This document shows, piece after piece, positions 46,240 through 54,741 of a stretch of 64,000 nt of DNA. The notes beneath the pieces were generated by a model. That model saw only the letters and a list, made by a program, of their open reading frames with translations. It was not told the origin of the DNA and did not search any database. The stretch lies in NCBI RefSeq assembly GCF_002887595.1, contig NZ_PEBU01000004.1, positions 186,001 through 250,000 of the forward strand, in the 5' to 3' direction. This DNA is from Bowmanella denitrificans (GTDB lineage: Bacteria > Pseudomonadota > Gammaproteobacteria > Enterobacterales > Alteromonadaceae). How positions within the stretch are numbered: the first letter of the stretch is position 1; each line of letters opens with the position of its first letter. The translations under genes and the position numbers were made by a program.

Positions 46240-47604
46240 GTGTCGGAAATCACTGAGAGTGATGCTGTGGAAAGAATTATCAAGGACATTATTCGTGGGG
46301 TCTCCAATACCTACGGGCAAGCATTTTTCGAACAGATCTGCCTGGCGTTAAGCGGGGCTATTCAAGCGGATTATACCTTTATCGCCAAGTTGGATAAGCA
46401 TCGTAATGAAGCGCAGACCCTGGCGTTAGTGGCCGACAACCAAATAGTAGACAACATTACCTATTCCCTAAAAGGCACCCCTTGTGCTGGCGTGCTGGAT
46501 ACCACGACCTGCTGTTACCCAACCAAAGTTTGCAGTGCTTTTCCTGAGGATCAACTGTTGGTCGATATGCAGATTACGGGTTATCTGGGGACCGCAATTC
46601 ATGCCTCCGACGGTCAGGTGATGGGTATTGTCGTGGCACTGTATAAGCATCCTATTGCAGCGCCAGATACCACTCAAACCCTGTTTGAGCTGTTTTCCGG
46701 ACGTATTTCCGGTGAAATGGAACGGCTTGAATTTCAGCAAAAGTTGCAAGGTTTGAATGCCACACTGGAGCGACGGGTGGATGAGCGAACCAATGCCTTG
46801 CAAGAGGCGATCAATAATTTGCAGCAAACTCAGGAGCGCCTGATTGAATCGGAAAAAATGGCCGCACTGGGCAGCCTGGTGGCCGGGTTGGCACACGAGG
46901 TTAATACGCCACTTGGCGTGTCTATTACGTCCGCCAGCGTGGTTAATGACAGTCTCAAATCTTTTTGGCCTGCGTTACGAAGTGGAAAATTAAAGCGTTC
47001 CGATGTAGATCAGGTTGAACAGCGCTGCACTGAAGCGCTGGGACTGCTGGGGAATAATCTGACCCGTGCCAGAGATTTGGTGGCCAGCTTTAAGCAAACC
47101 GCTGCCAGCAAGCAAGAACTCAAAATGGAAGAGGTGGATCTGGTTCAGTATTACCGCAATATTCTGCACTTGCTTTCGCCCAGGATTCAGCAAAAAAACA
47201 TTGATGTTGAATTCAACTGTCAGGTTGAGCGACCTGTGCTCACCTTTCCCGCCGCCCATGCACAAATATTGACGCACCTAATCAATAACAGTATGACCCA
47301 TGCCTTTTCGCACAAGCATGGCAGCGCCAAAATCATCATTCAACTGCGCGAAGAACAGGGAATGTTACTGCTGGATTATTGTGATAACGGCAGGGGATTA
47401 TCAAGCCGAGAACGGCAACATCTGTTTGAGCCGTTCTTTACAACAGACAGAAAGGCGGGTAGCACCGGATTGGGGATGTCTATTCTGTTTAATCTGGTTA
47501 CCCAGAAATTAGCGGGCCAAGTCCGGTTGAAAGACACAGACACAGGTTTCGCCATGGAAATTCAACTGCCGCTGGACTTGGCAACTATTGCAAACGCTTC
47601 TTAG
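46240..47604 (+). CDS. GAF-domain histidine kinase
   Basis: 454 residues, GTG start, no membrane segment. A GAF domain covers about 15-165, a coiled coil (LNATLERRVDERTNALQEAI) about 175-205, and a HisKA box follows with LAGLAHEVNTPLGV. The HATPase has NNSMTHAF, DNGRGLS and STGLGMSIL. It lacks a receiver domain and no regulator gene is adjacent, so its partner must lie elsewhere. It follows the solute-binding protein gene by 82 bases and may be co-transcribed. The ribosome site is weak. Confidence 0.88.
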   Translation: MSEITESDAVERIIKDIIRGVSNTYGQAFFEQICLALSGAIQADYTFIAKLDKHRNEAQTLALVADNQIVDNITYSLKGTPCAGVLDTTTCCYPTKVCSAFPEDQLLVDMQITGYLGTAIHASDGQVMGIVVALYKHPIAAPDTTQTLFELFSGRISGEMERLEFQQKLQGLNATLERRVDERTNALQEAINNLQQTQERLIESEKMAALGSLVAGLAHEVNTPLGVSITSASVVNDSLKSFWPALRSGKLKRSDVDQVEQRCTEALGLLGNNLTRARDLVASFKQTAASKQELKMEEVDLVQYYRNILHLLSPRIQQKNIDVEFNCQVERPVLTFPAAHAQILTHLINNSMTHAFSHKHGSAKIIIQLREEQGMLLLDYCDNGRGLSSRERQHLFEPFFTTDRKAGSTGLGMSILFNLVTQKLAGQVRLKDTDTGFAMEIQLPLDLATIANAS

Positions 47605-47619
47605 AGATTGATAAAGAGG

Positions 47620-48249
47620 CTATAGCTGCAGCTCCGCCAGCCTGCTGTCAATTTCATCCTGCGTTGACTGTGCCTGATATTGCAGGCTGCGCAGTTCGGC
47701 AGCTAAGCGCCGCAGCTCACGGCGCAGGCGGTCATTGTCGCGCAGCAATTCTTCACGTTCGGCCTTGCTGCTGGTGTCATCCACAATCCTGTCTTTGTTG
47801 TCAGCCAACTCTTTTTCTAATGACTGCTGCTTGTCCTCAACCTGCTGTTGGTCGCGTTTTAGGTTTGCCAGCCGATCTTCTGCCTGGTTGAGTTGCTGAC
47901 CTAAAAAATAGCCTTGCTGGAAATCGGCGAAACCGGCATCTTCACATAGCGGATTAAAACTATTGCCGCTACGTCCTAATGTCACGCCGTTCGGATACAC
48001 ACAATACTGCACCACTCCTTTTTTATGGCCTGCCTGATACTGGCCAAAATCACTGGAAAGCTGATGCCTGGCGCAATCGGCCTGATAGTCGCGAAATTCA
48101 GACAAGGCTTTGCCGCGACTGCCATCTGTCAGGCCCATGGCATACCAATCGGCCACCATACATTCTTCTTTGCTGATACTGGCGCAGCCAGATAGCAACG
48201 AGATGGCAAGCAAAGGCGCTAATAGTTTGGTGGGGGAAGCTGTGTGCAC
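47620..48249 (-). CDS. DUF2799 lipoprotein with coiled-coil tail
   Basis: 209 residues. The GTG at 48249 is chosen because AAGGA lies 7 bases upstream and a lipoprotein signal follows (LLAPLLAISLLSGC). A TTG at 48276 is an alternative. The body has the DUF2799 pattern: DWYAMGLTDGSRG, ADCARH, YQAGHKKGVVQYC and FQQGYFLGQQL. The last 85 residues are a long charged coiled coil that is longer than the core domain needs. Function is unknown; an outer-membrane-linked envelope role is likely. Confidence 0.85.
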   Translation of the reverse strand: MHTASPTKLLAPLLAISLLSGCASISKEECMVADWYAMGLTDGSRGKALSEFRDYQADCARHQLSSDFGQYQAGHKKGVVQYCVYPNGVTLGRSGNSFNPLCEDAGFADFQQGYFLGQQLNQAEDRLANLKRDQQQVEDKQQSLEKELADNKDRIVDDTSSKAEREELLRDNDRLRRELRRLAAELRSLQYQAQSTQDEIDSRLAELQL

Positions 48250-48393
48250 TATGGTGTCCTTTATATTTCTTATCAAACAGAGCGATGTATTATGCCAGAG
48301 TAGCGACTGACACTGAATGGAATCTTAATCCTGGATGAGTCCCCGCCAACTATGCTGTTTTACGCTTGTTAATGTCTGATTAAGGATAATCCT

Positions 48394-48891
48394 ATGAAAC
48401 GTACAATGATTTTACTGACTGCCTGTTTGTCTTTACCGGTGTTTGCCCAGTCGGTTCCCTCAGATGCCTCTGTCCTGGAATTACTGGAACTGACTGGTTC
48501 AAGAAATATGCTGGAACAGGCTCAGGATCAGGTTGAAGCAACCATGCTGTCCAGTTGGCAACAAATGTCCAGCTCGGTTGAATACACACCCGCTCAGCAG
48601 CAGCAAGTGGAAACCATGCTGAAGAAAACCGCTGAACTGATTAACCAGAAAATGAGTTGGCAGGAGATGCAGCCGATGATGCTGGAGATTTACCAGCAAA
48701 GTTTTAATCAGGTGGAAATCGACGGCATGATTACTTTTTACCAGTCCGATGTTGGTAAAGCCGTGATTGCTAAAATGCCTCAGGTCATGCAAGCCAGTAT
48801 GCAGGCCATGCAGCGCCAGATGATGGATATCATGCCGCAAATTCAGCAATTGCAGCAGGCAACCATGAGCCAGGTTAAAGCCGGACAATAA
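48394..48891 (+). CDS. DUF2059 exported protein
   Basis: 165 residues with a signal peptide ending in LPVFAQS and a good ribosome site (AAGGAT). The helical body with MITFYQSDVGKAVIAKMP is the DUF2059 signature. The C-terminus is rich in Met and Gln (MQAMQRQMMDIMPQIQQ). Function in the envelope is unknown. A strong hairpin terminator follows immediately. Confidence 0.88.
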   Translation: MKRTMILLTACLSLPVFAQSVPSDASVLELLELTGSRNMLEQAQDQVEATMLSSWQQMSSSVEYTPAQQQQVETMLKKTAELINQKMSWQEMQPMMLEIYQQSFNQVEIDGMITFYQSDVGKAVIAKMPQVMQASMQAMQRQMMDIMPQIQQLQQATMSQVKAGQ

Positions 48892-48919
48892 AAAAACGCC
48901 TCATTTGAGGCGTTTTTTA
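48891..48919. terminator. Bidirectional intrinsic terminator
   Basis: AAAAAACGCCTCA and TGAGGCGTTTTTT form a perfect stem with a short TT loop. The A run and T run allow termination from both the DUF2059 gene and the convergent nucleotidase gene. Confidence 0.92.
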
Positions 48920-48927
48920 ATCTTGGC

Positions 48928-50991
48928 TTACTTACTCAGATCCAGTTGATATAAGGCAAAGCCATTTTCATCGGTTTGCACTGGGCTGGTGGGAGTCACG
49001 GCCGGTAGATCTCCTGCCAGGGCCTTTACGGCCTCGGTAGGGGAAGTGCGGAACACCACATTCAGGGTTTCACCGCCTTCAATGGCTTTAAACTTCCAGT
49101 TACCATCGGCCGATGGGTCGAAGCCGTTGGGGTTTTGCTGGGATTGGCCAATCAGGTAATTGCGCAGCACGCCACGGTTCTCATCCGGACCTTCAAATAC
49201 TTCACTATCTGTGGGGTTAACTTTAGGGAAGTTGCCGCCACCTGATGCGCGGTAGTTATTGGACACCACCAGAAAATCACCCTGCATATCCACGGGTTCA
49301 CCGTTATAACGCAGGTTGACGATACGATGAGCGTTGGCATCGGCCAGTTTACCATCCAGGTCATAGCGATTCGGTTGGGTGACATCGATCTCGTAGGTGA
49401 CACCGTCAATAACATCATAGTTGTAGGTTGGGAAGGCTGTGTTCAACAGATTCTGCTGTGCGCCGCTGGTAGGATCAATCTGGTTAAACTGGCCTGCCGA
49501 GCGTTCCAGCCATTCTTTGACGTCTGCCCCTTTTAACTTAACCAAGCGAATGGTGTTAGGGAAAACATACAGGCTGACGGTATCGAGCAGAGCAATCTCG
49601 CCTGCCGCCACATTGGTGTAGTCCTCAATACCATTTCGTCCGGCCCGAAACGGTGCCGCCGCTGACAGTACAGGTAAGCCATCCAAAGAGGTGCCTTGAA
49701 TAAAGCGTTTACCCCAGTCGATTTGCGCATCGGCCACGACCTGAATGGATGGGTCGTCCTGCACCAGGGCAAAGAAGCTGTATATAGGGGCAGAAATTTT
49801 CGCAAAGGGTTGGCTAATCCAATCAATGGTGGCTTGGTGTTCTACTTCAATGGCACTTAACACTTCATCATCTGCTTCAGCCAGGTCAACAAAGTCTCCT
49901 TTGGCTGCACTGCCGGAGCTGATTGGACGGGCTTCTACCTTGGACTGTGCTACTTCCCAGCCACCATCTGAGGTGGGTTTTAATACCAAATCAATAATAC
50001 CCAGATGATTACCGAAGAAGCCTGGCATCACAGCTGGCACACCATTAATGGTGCCAGCCTCATTATCGACGCCTGGTAAGTTGCTATAGGCGGCGTCACC
50101 AGGGAAAAGTCGGTGATCATGGCCAAACAGTATGGCATCGATACCGGGCACGCTGGCCAGGTACAAAGAGGTGTTTTCCGCCATCTCTTTGTGTGGTGCG
50201 CCGGAAAGACCCGAGTGAGGAATAGCAATAATGATATCCGCACCTTCTTCTTTCATCTTAGGCACAAACTTTTTGGCCGTTTCGACGATATCATGGGCGA
50301 CGACTTTGCCGTCCAGGTTAGCTTTATCCCATTGCATGATTTGTGGCGGGGTCAGACCCAGGTAACCGATTTTGATGGTCTGCGTATTACCATTGGCATC
50401 CACTACCTGCTTTTCCTGAATATGATAAGGGGTAAAGCGATTCTCATCATTGCTGGCATCGTTATCCCCGTCCGCCTTATAAACGTTGGCATTGATGTAA
50501 GGGAAGTCCGCGCCCTGAATCGTGGCATCAAGAAAATCCAGGCCGAAATTAAATTCATGGTTACCCAGGTTACCCACATCATAGTCAAGCAGGTTCAGGG
50601 CTTTGTAAACCACGTGAGTGCTGCCGGCCAGAATGTCGTCACGGCGCACCAGGGCTTCATAATCGCCTAAAGGACTGTTCTGGATAAGATCGCCGTTGTC
50701 CACCAGCACGCTGTTGTCGACCTCAGCCCGGGCTTGTTTAATTAAGGTGGCGGTATTGGCAAAACCTATGGTTTCAGAGGCGCTCTGGGCAAAGTAATCG
50801 TAGTTGGCCAGATACATATGAATATCGGTGGTTTCCATGACTCTTAATGTCACCTGTGCCGGAGCCGGTTTTACCACTGGAGGCGGGGTGGGCTGCGGTG
50901 TATCGTAATCATTGTCTGAACAGCCAGCCAGTACGCTGGTGACCATCGCCGCGACCATGCCCACTCTCATTTTTCTTCCTATACCTTTCAT
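48928..50991 (-). CDS. cpdB: 2',3'-cyclic-nucleotide phosphodiesterase/3'-nucleotidase, lipoprotein form
   Basis: 687 residues. Signal MVAAMVTSVLAGC marks a lipoprotein, unlike the soluble periplasmic CpdB of E. coli. The metallophosphoesterase motifs are METTDIHMY, VDNGDLIQ, GNLGNHEFNFG and FGHDHRLFPG; the C-terminal nucleotide-binding domain has NNYRASGGGNFP. A Pro-rich spacer follows the lipid Cys. It frees phosphate and nucleosides from nucleotides outside the inner membrane. It is divergent from the secreted OB-repeat gene, whose promoter carries a Pho box. An ATG seven codons in (AGGAAG before it) is an alternative start. Confidence 0.92.
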   Translation of the reverse strand: MKGIGRKMRVGMVAAMVTSVLAGCSDNDYDTPQPTPPPVVKPAPAQVTLRVMETTDIHMYLANYDYFAQSASETIGFANTATLIKQARAEVDNSVLVDNGDLIQNSPLGDYEALVRRDDILAGSTHVVYKALNLLDYDVGNLGNHEFNFGLDFLDATIQGADFPYINANVYKADGDNDASNDENRFTPYHIQEKQVVDANGNTQTIKIGYLGLTPPQIMQWDKANLDGKVVAHDIVETAKKFVPKMKEEGADIIIAIPHSGLSGAPHKEMAENTSLYLASVPGIDAILFGHDHRLFPGDAAYSNLPGVDNEAGTINGVPAVMPGFFGNHLGIIDLVLKPTSDGGWEVAQSKVEARPISSGSAAKGDFVDLAEADDEVLSAIEVEHQATIDWISQPFAKISAPIYSFFALVQDDPSIQVVADAQIDWGKRFIQGTSLDGLPVLSAAAPFRAGRNGIEDYTNVAAGEIALLDTVSLYVFPNTIRLVKLKGADVKEWLERSAGQFNQIDPTSGAQQNLLNTAFPTYNYDVIDGVTYEIDVTQPNRYDLDGKLADANAHRIVNLRYNGEPVDMQGDFLVVSNNYRASGGGNFPKVNPTDSEVFEGPDENRGVLRNYLIGQSQQNPNGFDPSADGNWKFKAIEGGETLNVVFRTSPTEAVKALAGDLPAVTPTSPVQTDENGFALYQLDLSK

Positions 50992-51056
50992 GTCTTCCTC
51001 AAGTTGAGTTGCGATATCGTTGCACGATTGTAGGGGCGTAATAGCTAAGCAAAATT

Positions 51057-51072
51057 AACTTCGTGTGAAGTT
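51057..51072. promoter_or_regulatory. Inverted repeat AACTTC-GTGT-GAAGTT
   Basis: Perfect 6-base arms with a 4-base spacer in the spacer between the divergent nucleotidase and OB-repeat genes. It may be an operator shared by both; the protein is unknown. Confidence 0.45.
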
Positions 51073-51088
51073 TTTATTAAGAGTTGAG

Positions 51089-51106
51089 GTGTCGTAAAAC
51101 TGGCAC
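51089..51106 (+). promoter_or_regulatory. Pho box (PhoB site)
   Basis: GTGTCGTAAAACTGGCAC matches the consensus CTGTCATAAAACTGTCAC at 15 of 18 positions, with both direct-repeat halves and the A/T spacer. It lies about 120 bases before the OB-repeat gene start, and next to the divergent cpdB-like gene, so both may be induced by phosphate starvation. Confidence 0.65.
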
Positions 51107-51227
51107 AATTTTGTGATGAATTCTTAATCACTCCGCAATCTTAGGCAACTAATCTGGTCCGGTGGTATGCAACTTATCTATCGATCCAACCGGGTCAGCC
51201 GACCCTATGAAAAGGAGTGTTCAAGCT

Positions 51228-53426
51228 ATGCTTTACGCTAGATTCCAATTGAGAGTGTCGCTGTTGCGACTGCTCATGTTACTCGGGGTGATGCTCAGCT
51301 CCGCCGCTTTTGCTGGCGAGTATGAGTGGAACCAATCTGCACCTGTTAAAACGCCACTTCCTGGCAATGCCAACGGTAAAACCGTGTTATTTGATGTGTC
51401 TCATGGGGGCACGGAAGGAAATGCTGACTGGGTTATTGATGGTGCCTTTTCAGACTTCGCCGACGCGCTGGTTGCGCAAGGCTATCTGGTAAAAGAATAC
51501 CGGGGCGTGGATTTAAATGGTGACGGCCGCATTCAGTTTGTGGATGATTACAATGACGCCAGTAAGGTCGGCTTGAATGAAGCCGTAATCACCTATGACG
51601 CTATCAGCGATGCCGATGTATTGGTACTGGCTGAAACCAACCGTCCATTCAGCGTCGAAGAGTACGCAGCACTAAAGCAACTCGTGGATGCGGGTAAAGG
51701 CATTTTCTTTATTGCCGATCATTACGATGCAGACCGTAATCTCAATACCTGGGATGCCACCGAGGTGTATAACGGTTACAACCGTTCTGACCTGAGCAAA
51801 TACAATTTGCACAATCACTATGGCGATTTACGTAACCCTAAATCGGCCAGCGCAGGTTGGTTGGCAGAAAACTTTGGTTTGCGTTTCCGCTTTAATGCGG
51901 TGGATTACAAGAGCGGCGTCAGTGGTATTGTGGCTCCTTCGCAAGTGGAAGGGCTGACCCAGGGGGTTGCCCCGATCCTGATGGCAGCCGGTGCCACCCT
52001 GGCCATTACTGACCATACGCGAGCCAAGGGCCTGGTGTATTTCTCTGCCCAGGACAATCCGGTGAAATGGAACCATGCTAAAGATGCAGGCTTGTATTTT
52101 GGCGGAGAAGCGGAAGGACCCTATGTTGCCATCTCCAAACCCAGTATAGGTAAAGCGGCTTTTATCGGTGACTCTTCGCCCATTGAAGATGCGACGCCCA
52201 AGTATCGCCGTCAGGACAGCGGTGCCACCAAGAAGACCTACCCCGGTTGGACGGATCCGGGCCATGCCTCAGTGTTGGCGGTGAATATTGTTAACTGGCT
52301 GGCCAATCAGGAAAACTACATTGGTTTTGGCAGCGCCGCGCACCCAGCCGGTGTATTAACCCCCACGCCGCTGGCTGACACTGAGAAAACGGATCCCAAC
52401 AATGGCCAGCCCTGGAGCCAACCCGGCAGTGGTTATAACCCCTGGGACGAAGCAACCTTTGATAACGGCGCTTACGCTGCACCTTGTCCGGTTGGCGGCT
52501 GTGATTCTAATGGTAACCCGGATCCTGGTTCCGTATTGTCTGTTGCTCAGGCCCTTACTGCCGCAGATGGCACAGCATTAACTGTGCGCGGTGTGGTCAG
52601 CCAGGCGATTAACGGTATCTATGGCCTGGAACTGGTGGACAGCAACAACAGCGCCACTGGTATTTATGTCAAGCTGGAAGCGGCGCAGCGCAATGATTTT
52701 AACCCGCAACTGAACCCGTCTGTTTTAGGGCAGACGCTGCTGGTAACAGGTACGCGTGGTGCCTATATGAGTCAGCCCGGCATTCGTAATGTGACCGACA
52801 TTCAAATTGCTTCCGCTGCACTGTCCGTCACTCAGGCGCTGGCGCAGCCGCAAGGCACTGAAGTGACAGTGGAAGGTGTGGTGGTGTCTGAACTAAATGG
52901 TATCTATGCGCTGCTGCTGGGTGACAGTGCCAACCCCAGCCAGACCATTAACGTCAAATTGGAAGCCAGCCAACGTAATGATTTCAGCCCACAGTTAAAT
53001 CCTGCCATTGTTGGCAAGACCTTGCGTATCACCGGAAAGCGTGACACTTATATGTCGGGTCCCAGCATTGAGTATGTCACAGACATCCAAATCGTTGGCG
53101 ACAGCGGCGGCAACAACGGTGGCGGAGATACCGGCGGTGCTTTAACCGTCAGCCAGGCCCTGGCGCAGCCCAATGGTACCGATGTGGTGGTCGCCGGTGT
53201 GGTCAAAGCTGAATTGAACGGCATTTATGCTTTGCTGCTGGCTGACAGCAGCAACCAAAGCATCACTATCAATGTGAAGCTGGAGTCCAGCCAGCGCAGT
53301 CAGTTCAGCCCCAATCTAAATCCGGCAATCTTGGGTAAGACGCTGCGTATCACCGGCAGACGTGATACTTATATGTCGGGCCCCAGTATTGAATATGTGA
53401 CCCTGATTGAGCAGATTGGTAACTAA
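51228..53426 (+). CDS. Secreted protein with N-terminal GATase-like domain and three OB-fold repeats
   Basis: 732 residues. The ATG at 51228 follows AAAGGAG and gives a signal peptide ending in SSAAFAGE; 51162 and 51207 are weaker starts. Residues about 25-380 contain VLFDVSHGGTEG, VLAETNRPF and GIFFIADHYDADRN, reminiscent of the DUF4350/GATase-like fold. A Pro/Gly-rich spacer follows (DPNNGQPWSQPGSGYNPW), then three repeats of about 92 residues that resemble the YhcR-type OB folds of secreted nucleases. No nuclease catalytic motif was found. The Pho box and neighbouring nucleotidase suggest a role in phosphate or nucleic-acid scavenging; the activity is unknown. Confidence 0.8.
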   Translation: MLYARFQLRVSLLRLLMLLGVMLSSAAFAGEYEWNQSAPVKTPLPGNANGKTVLFDVSHGGTEGNADWVIDGAFSDFADALVAQGYLVKEYRGVDLNGDGRIQFVDDYNDASKVGLNEAVITYDAISDADVLVLAETNRPFSVEEYAALKQLVDAGKGIFFIADHYDADRNLNTWDATEVYNGYNRSDLSKYNLHNHYGDLRNPKSASAGWLAENFGLRFRFNAVDYKSGVSGIVAPSQVEGLTQGVAPILMAAGATLAITDHTRAKGLVYFSAQDNPVKWNHAKDAGLYFGGEAEGPYVAISKPSIGKAAFIGDSSPIEDATPKYRRQDSGATKKTYPGWTDPGHASVLAVNIVNWLANQENYIGFGSAAHPAGVLTPTPLADTEKTDPNNGQPWSQPGSGYNPWDEATFDNGAYAAPCPVGGCDSNGNPDPGSVLSVAQALTAADGTALTVRGVVSQAINGIYGLELVDSNNSATGIYVKLEAAQRNDFNPQLNPSVLGQTLLVTGTRGAYMSQPGIRNVTDIQIASAALSVTQALAQPQGTEVTVEGVVVSELNGIYALLLGDSANPSQTINVKLEASQRNDFSPQLNPAIVGKTLRITGKRDTYMSGPSIEYVTDIQIVGDSGGNNGGGDTGGALTVSQALAQPNGTDVVVAGVVKAELNGIYALLLADSSNQSITINVKLESSQRSQFSPNLNPAILGKTLRITGRRDTYMSGPSIEYVTLIEQIGN
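52531..53415 (+). repeat. Three tandem OB-fold coding repeats
   Basis: Three units begin near 52531, 52825 and 53143. Each runs SVAQAL/SVTQAL/TVSQAL, NGIYGLEL/NGIYALLL, KLEA-QR, NPSVLG/NPAIVG/NPAILG. Units 2 and 3 are closest (both end DTYMSGPSIEYVT), suggesting a recent duplication. Confidence 0.9.
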
Positions 53427-53433
53427 TCGACAC

Positions 53434-53464
53434 AAAAACGGCAGGCTTGGCCCGCCGTTTTTTA
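53434..53464 (+). terminator. Intrinsic terminator after the OB-repeat gene
   Basis: AAAACGGC and GCCGTTTT pair around GGCTTGGCC and are followed by a T run. The A run on the other side may serve the convergent sugar dehydrogenase gene. Confidence 0.88.
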
Positions 53465-53513
53465 TCTTTATCCTGCTATAAACCGGTAGAAGAGCGCTGA
53501 TGGTTTCAGCGGA

Positions 53514-54632
53514 TTATTTCGCCGGGCTGAGGCGCAACAGTTCACCATTGGGCTGGTCGGTGAGCAAATAAATTGCCCCATCCGGCCCTTGTTCCACATC
53601 CCGCACGCGCTGGCCTATGTCCAGTCTTTCTTCATGGCTGACTTTCTCGCCTTCCAGTTCCAGACGGACTAGCTGACTAAATTTTAATGAGCCTACTAAC
53701 AGATTTCCTTGCCAGTGGCTGAATGAGTTACCGGTATAAAAGGTCATGCCGCTAGGTGCGATGGAGGGGACCCAATAATACAGCGGCTGCTCCAGCCCGT
53801 CTTTAACGGTGGAGCCAATTTTACCGCCGCCATATTCCTCACCATAGGTGATCACCGGCCAGCCGTAATTTTTCCCCGCCCTGGCAATGTTGATTTCATC
53901 ACCGCCCTGCGGGCCATGTTCATGGGTCCAAAGCTCACCGGTAACTGGGTTAAGGGCCGCTCCCTGAAGATTACGGTGGCCAAAAGACCAAACCTCTGGC
54001 ATCGCATAACCCTTATCTATATAAGGGTTATCCGCCGGTACGCTTCCGTCGGTCTGAATTCGCACCACCTTACCTAAATGCGTGTCGAGTGTTTGCGCAT
54101 CATCGCGTCTGGAGCCGCGGTCCCCCAAAGTGACAAACAAATTGCCCTGGCGGTCGAATATCAAACGGCTACCAAAATGGTATGCACTGTCAATTTTGGG
54201 ATTGGCGCTGAAAATAACCTTAACATTGGTGAGTTTATCTCCATCCAGGGTCGCGCTGGCTACAGCCGTACTGCTGTCCTTACCATTCTCAGACGGCTCG
54301 CTGAAACTGAGATAAATGGTTTGATTACGGCGAAACTCAGGATCTATCTGTACATCCAGCAAACCACCCTGACCGTAAGCGCGTACCTTAGGCACCCCCT
54401 GAATGGGTTGGCTGACCTTGCCATCCAGTCCAACGTAGCGCAAATTACCACTGCGTTCGGTAACCAGCAGCCTGCCATCTGGCAGGAATGTCATGCCCCA
54501 GGGGTGGGCCAGACCATCAGTGACTTTTTCCACCTTGATAGCGTGCTTTTCACTATTGATTTGTGTCGCCGCCATACCGACCTGGCTAAGCAACAGGGCA
54601 GCCACACAGGCCGCCAAAAGGCTTTTTTTCAT
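53514..54632 (-). CDS. PQQ-dependent sugar dehydrogenase family (YliI/Asd-like)
   Basis: 372 residues with a signal peptide ending QVGMAATQ and AAGGA before the ATG. The beta-propeller shows family motifs: VTDGLAHPWGMTFLPDGRLL, GGLLDVQIDPEF, RNLQGAALNPVTGELWTHEHG and ARAGKNYGWPVITYGEEY. It is a periplasmic soluble aldose sugar dehydrogenase that oxidises aldoses with PQQ as cofactor. No PQQ synthesis genes are in the window, so cofactor must come from elsewhere in the genome or from outside. Confidence 0.93.
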   Translation of the reverse strand: MKKSLLAACVAALLLSQVGMAATQINSEKHAIKVEKVTDGLAHPWGMTFLPDGRLLVTERSGNLRYVGLDGKVSQPIQGVPKVRAYGQGGLLDVQIDPEFRRNQTIYLSFSEPSENGKDSSTAVASATLDGDKLTNVKVIFSANPKIDSAYHFGSRLIFDRQGNLFVTLGDRGSRRDDAQTLDTHLGKVVRIQTDGSVPADNPYIDKGYAMPEVWSFGHRNLQGAALNPVTGELWTHEHGPQGGDEINIARAGKNYGWPVITYGEEYGGGKIGSTVKDGLEQPLYYWVPSIAPSGMTFYTGNSFSHWQGNLLVGSLKFSQLVRLELEGEKVSHEERLDIGQRVRDVEQGPDGAIYLLTDQPNGELLRLSPAK

Positions 54633-54741
54633 GAGATTCCTTAAAGGCGATTATCGCGTCATCAGATACTAGCCAGATTTTTAACCTGGTACACAGCCCG
54701 CAGGTTAAAAGTGAAAAAATGCAGGCTGAGTTACCAGGTCC

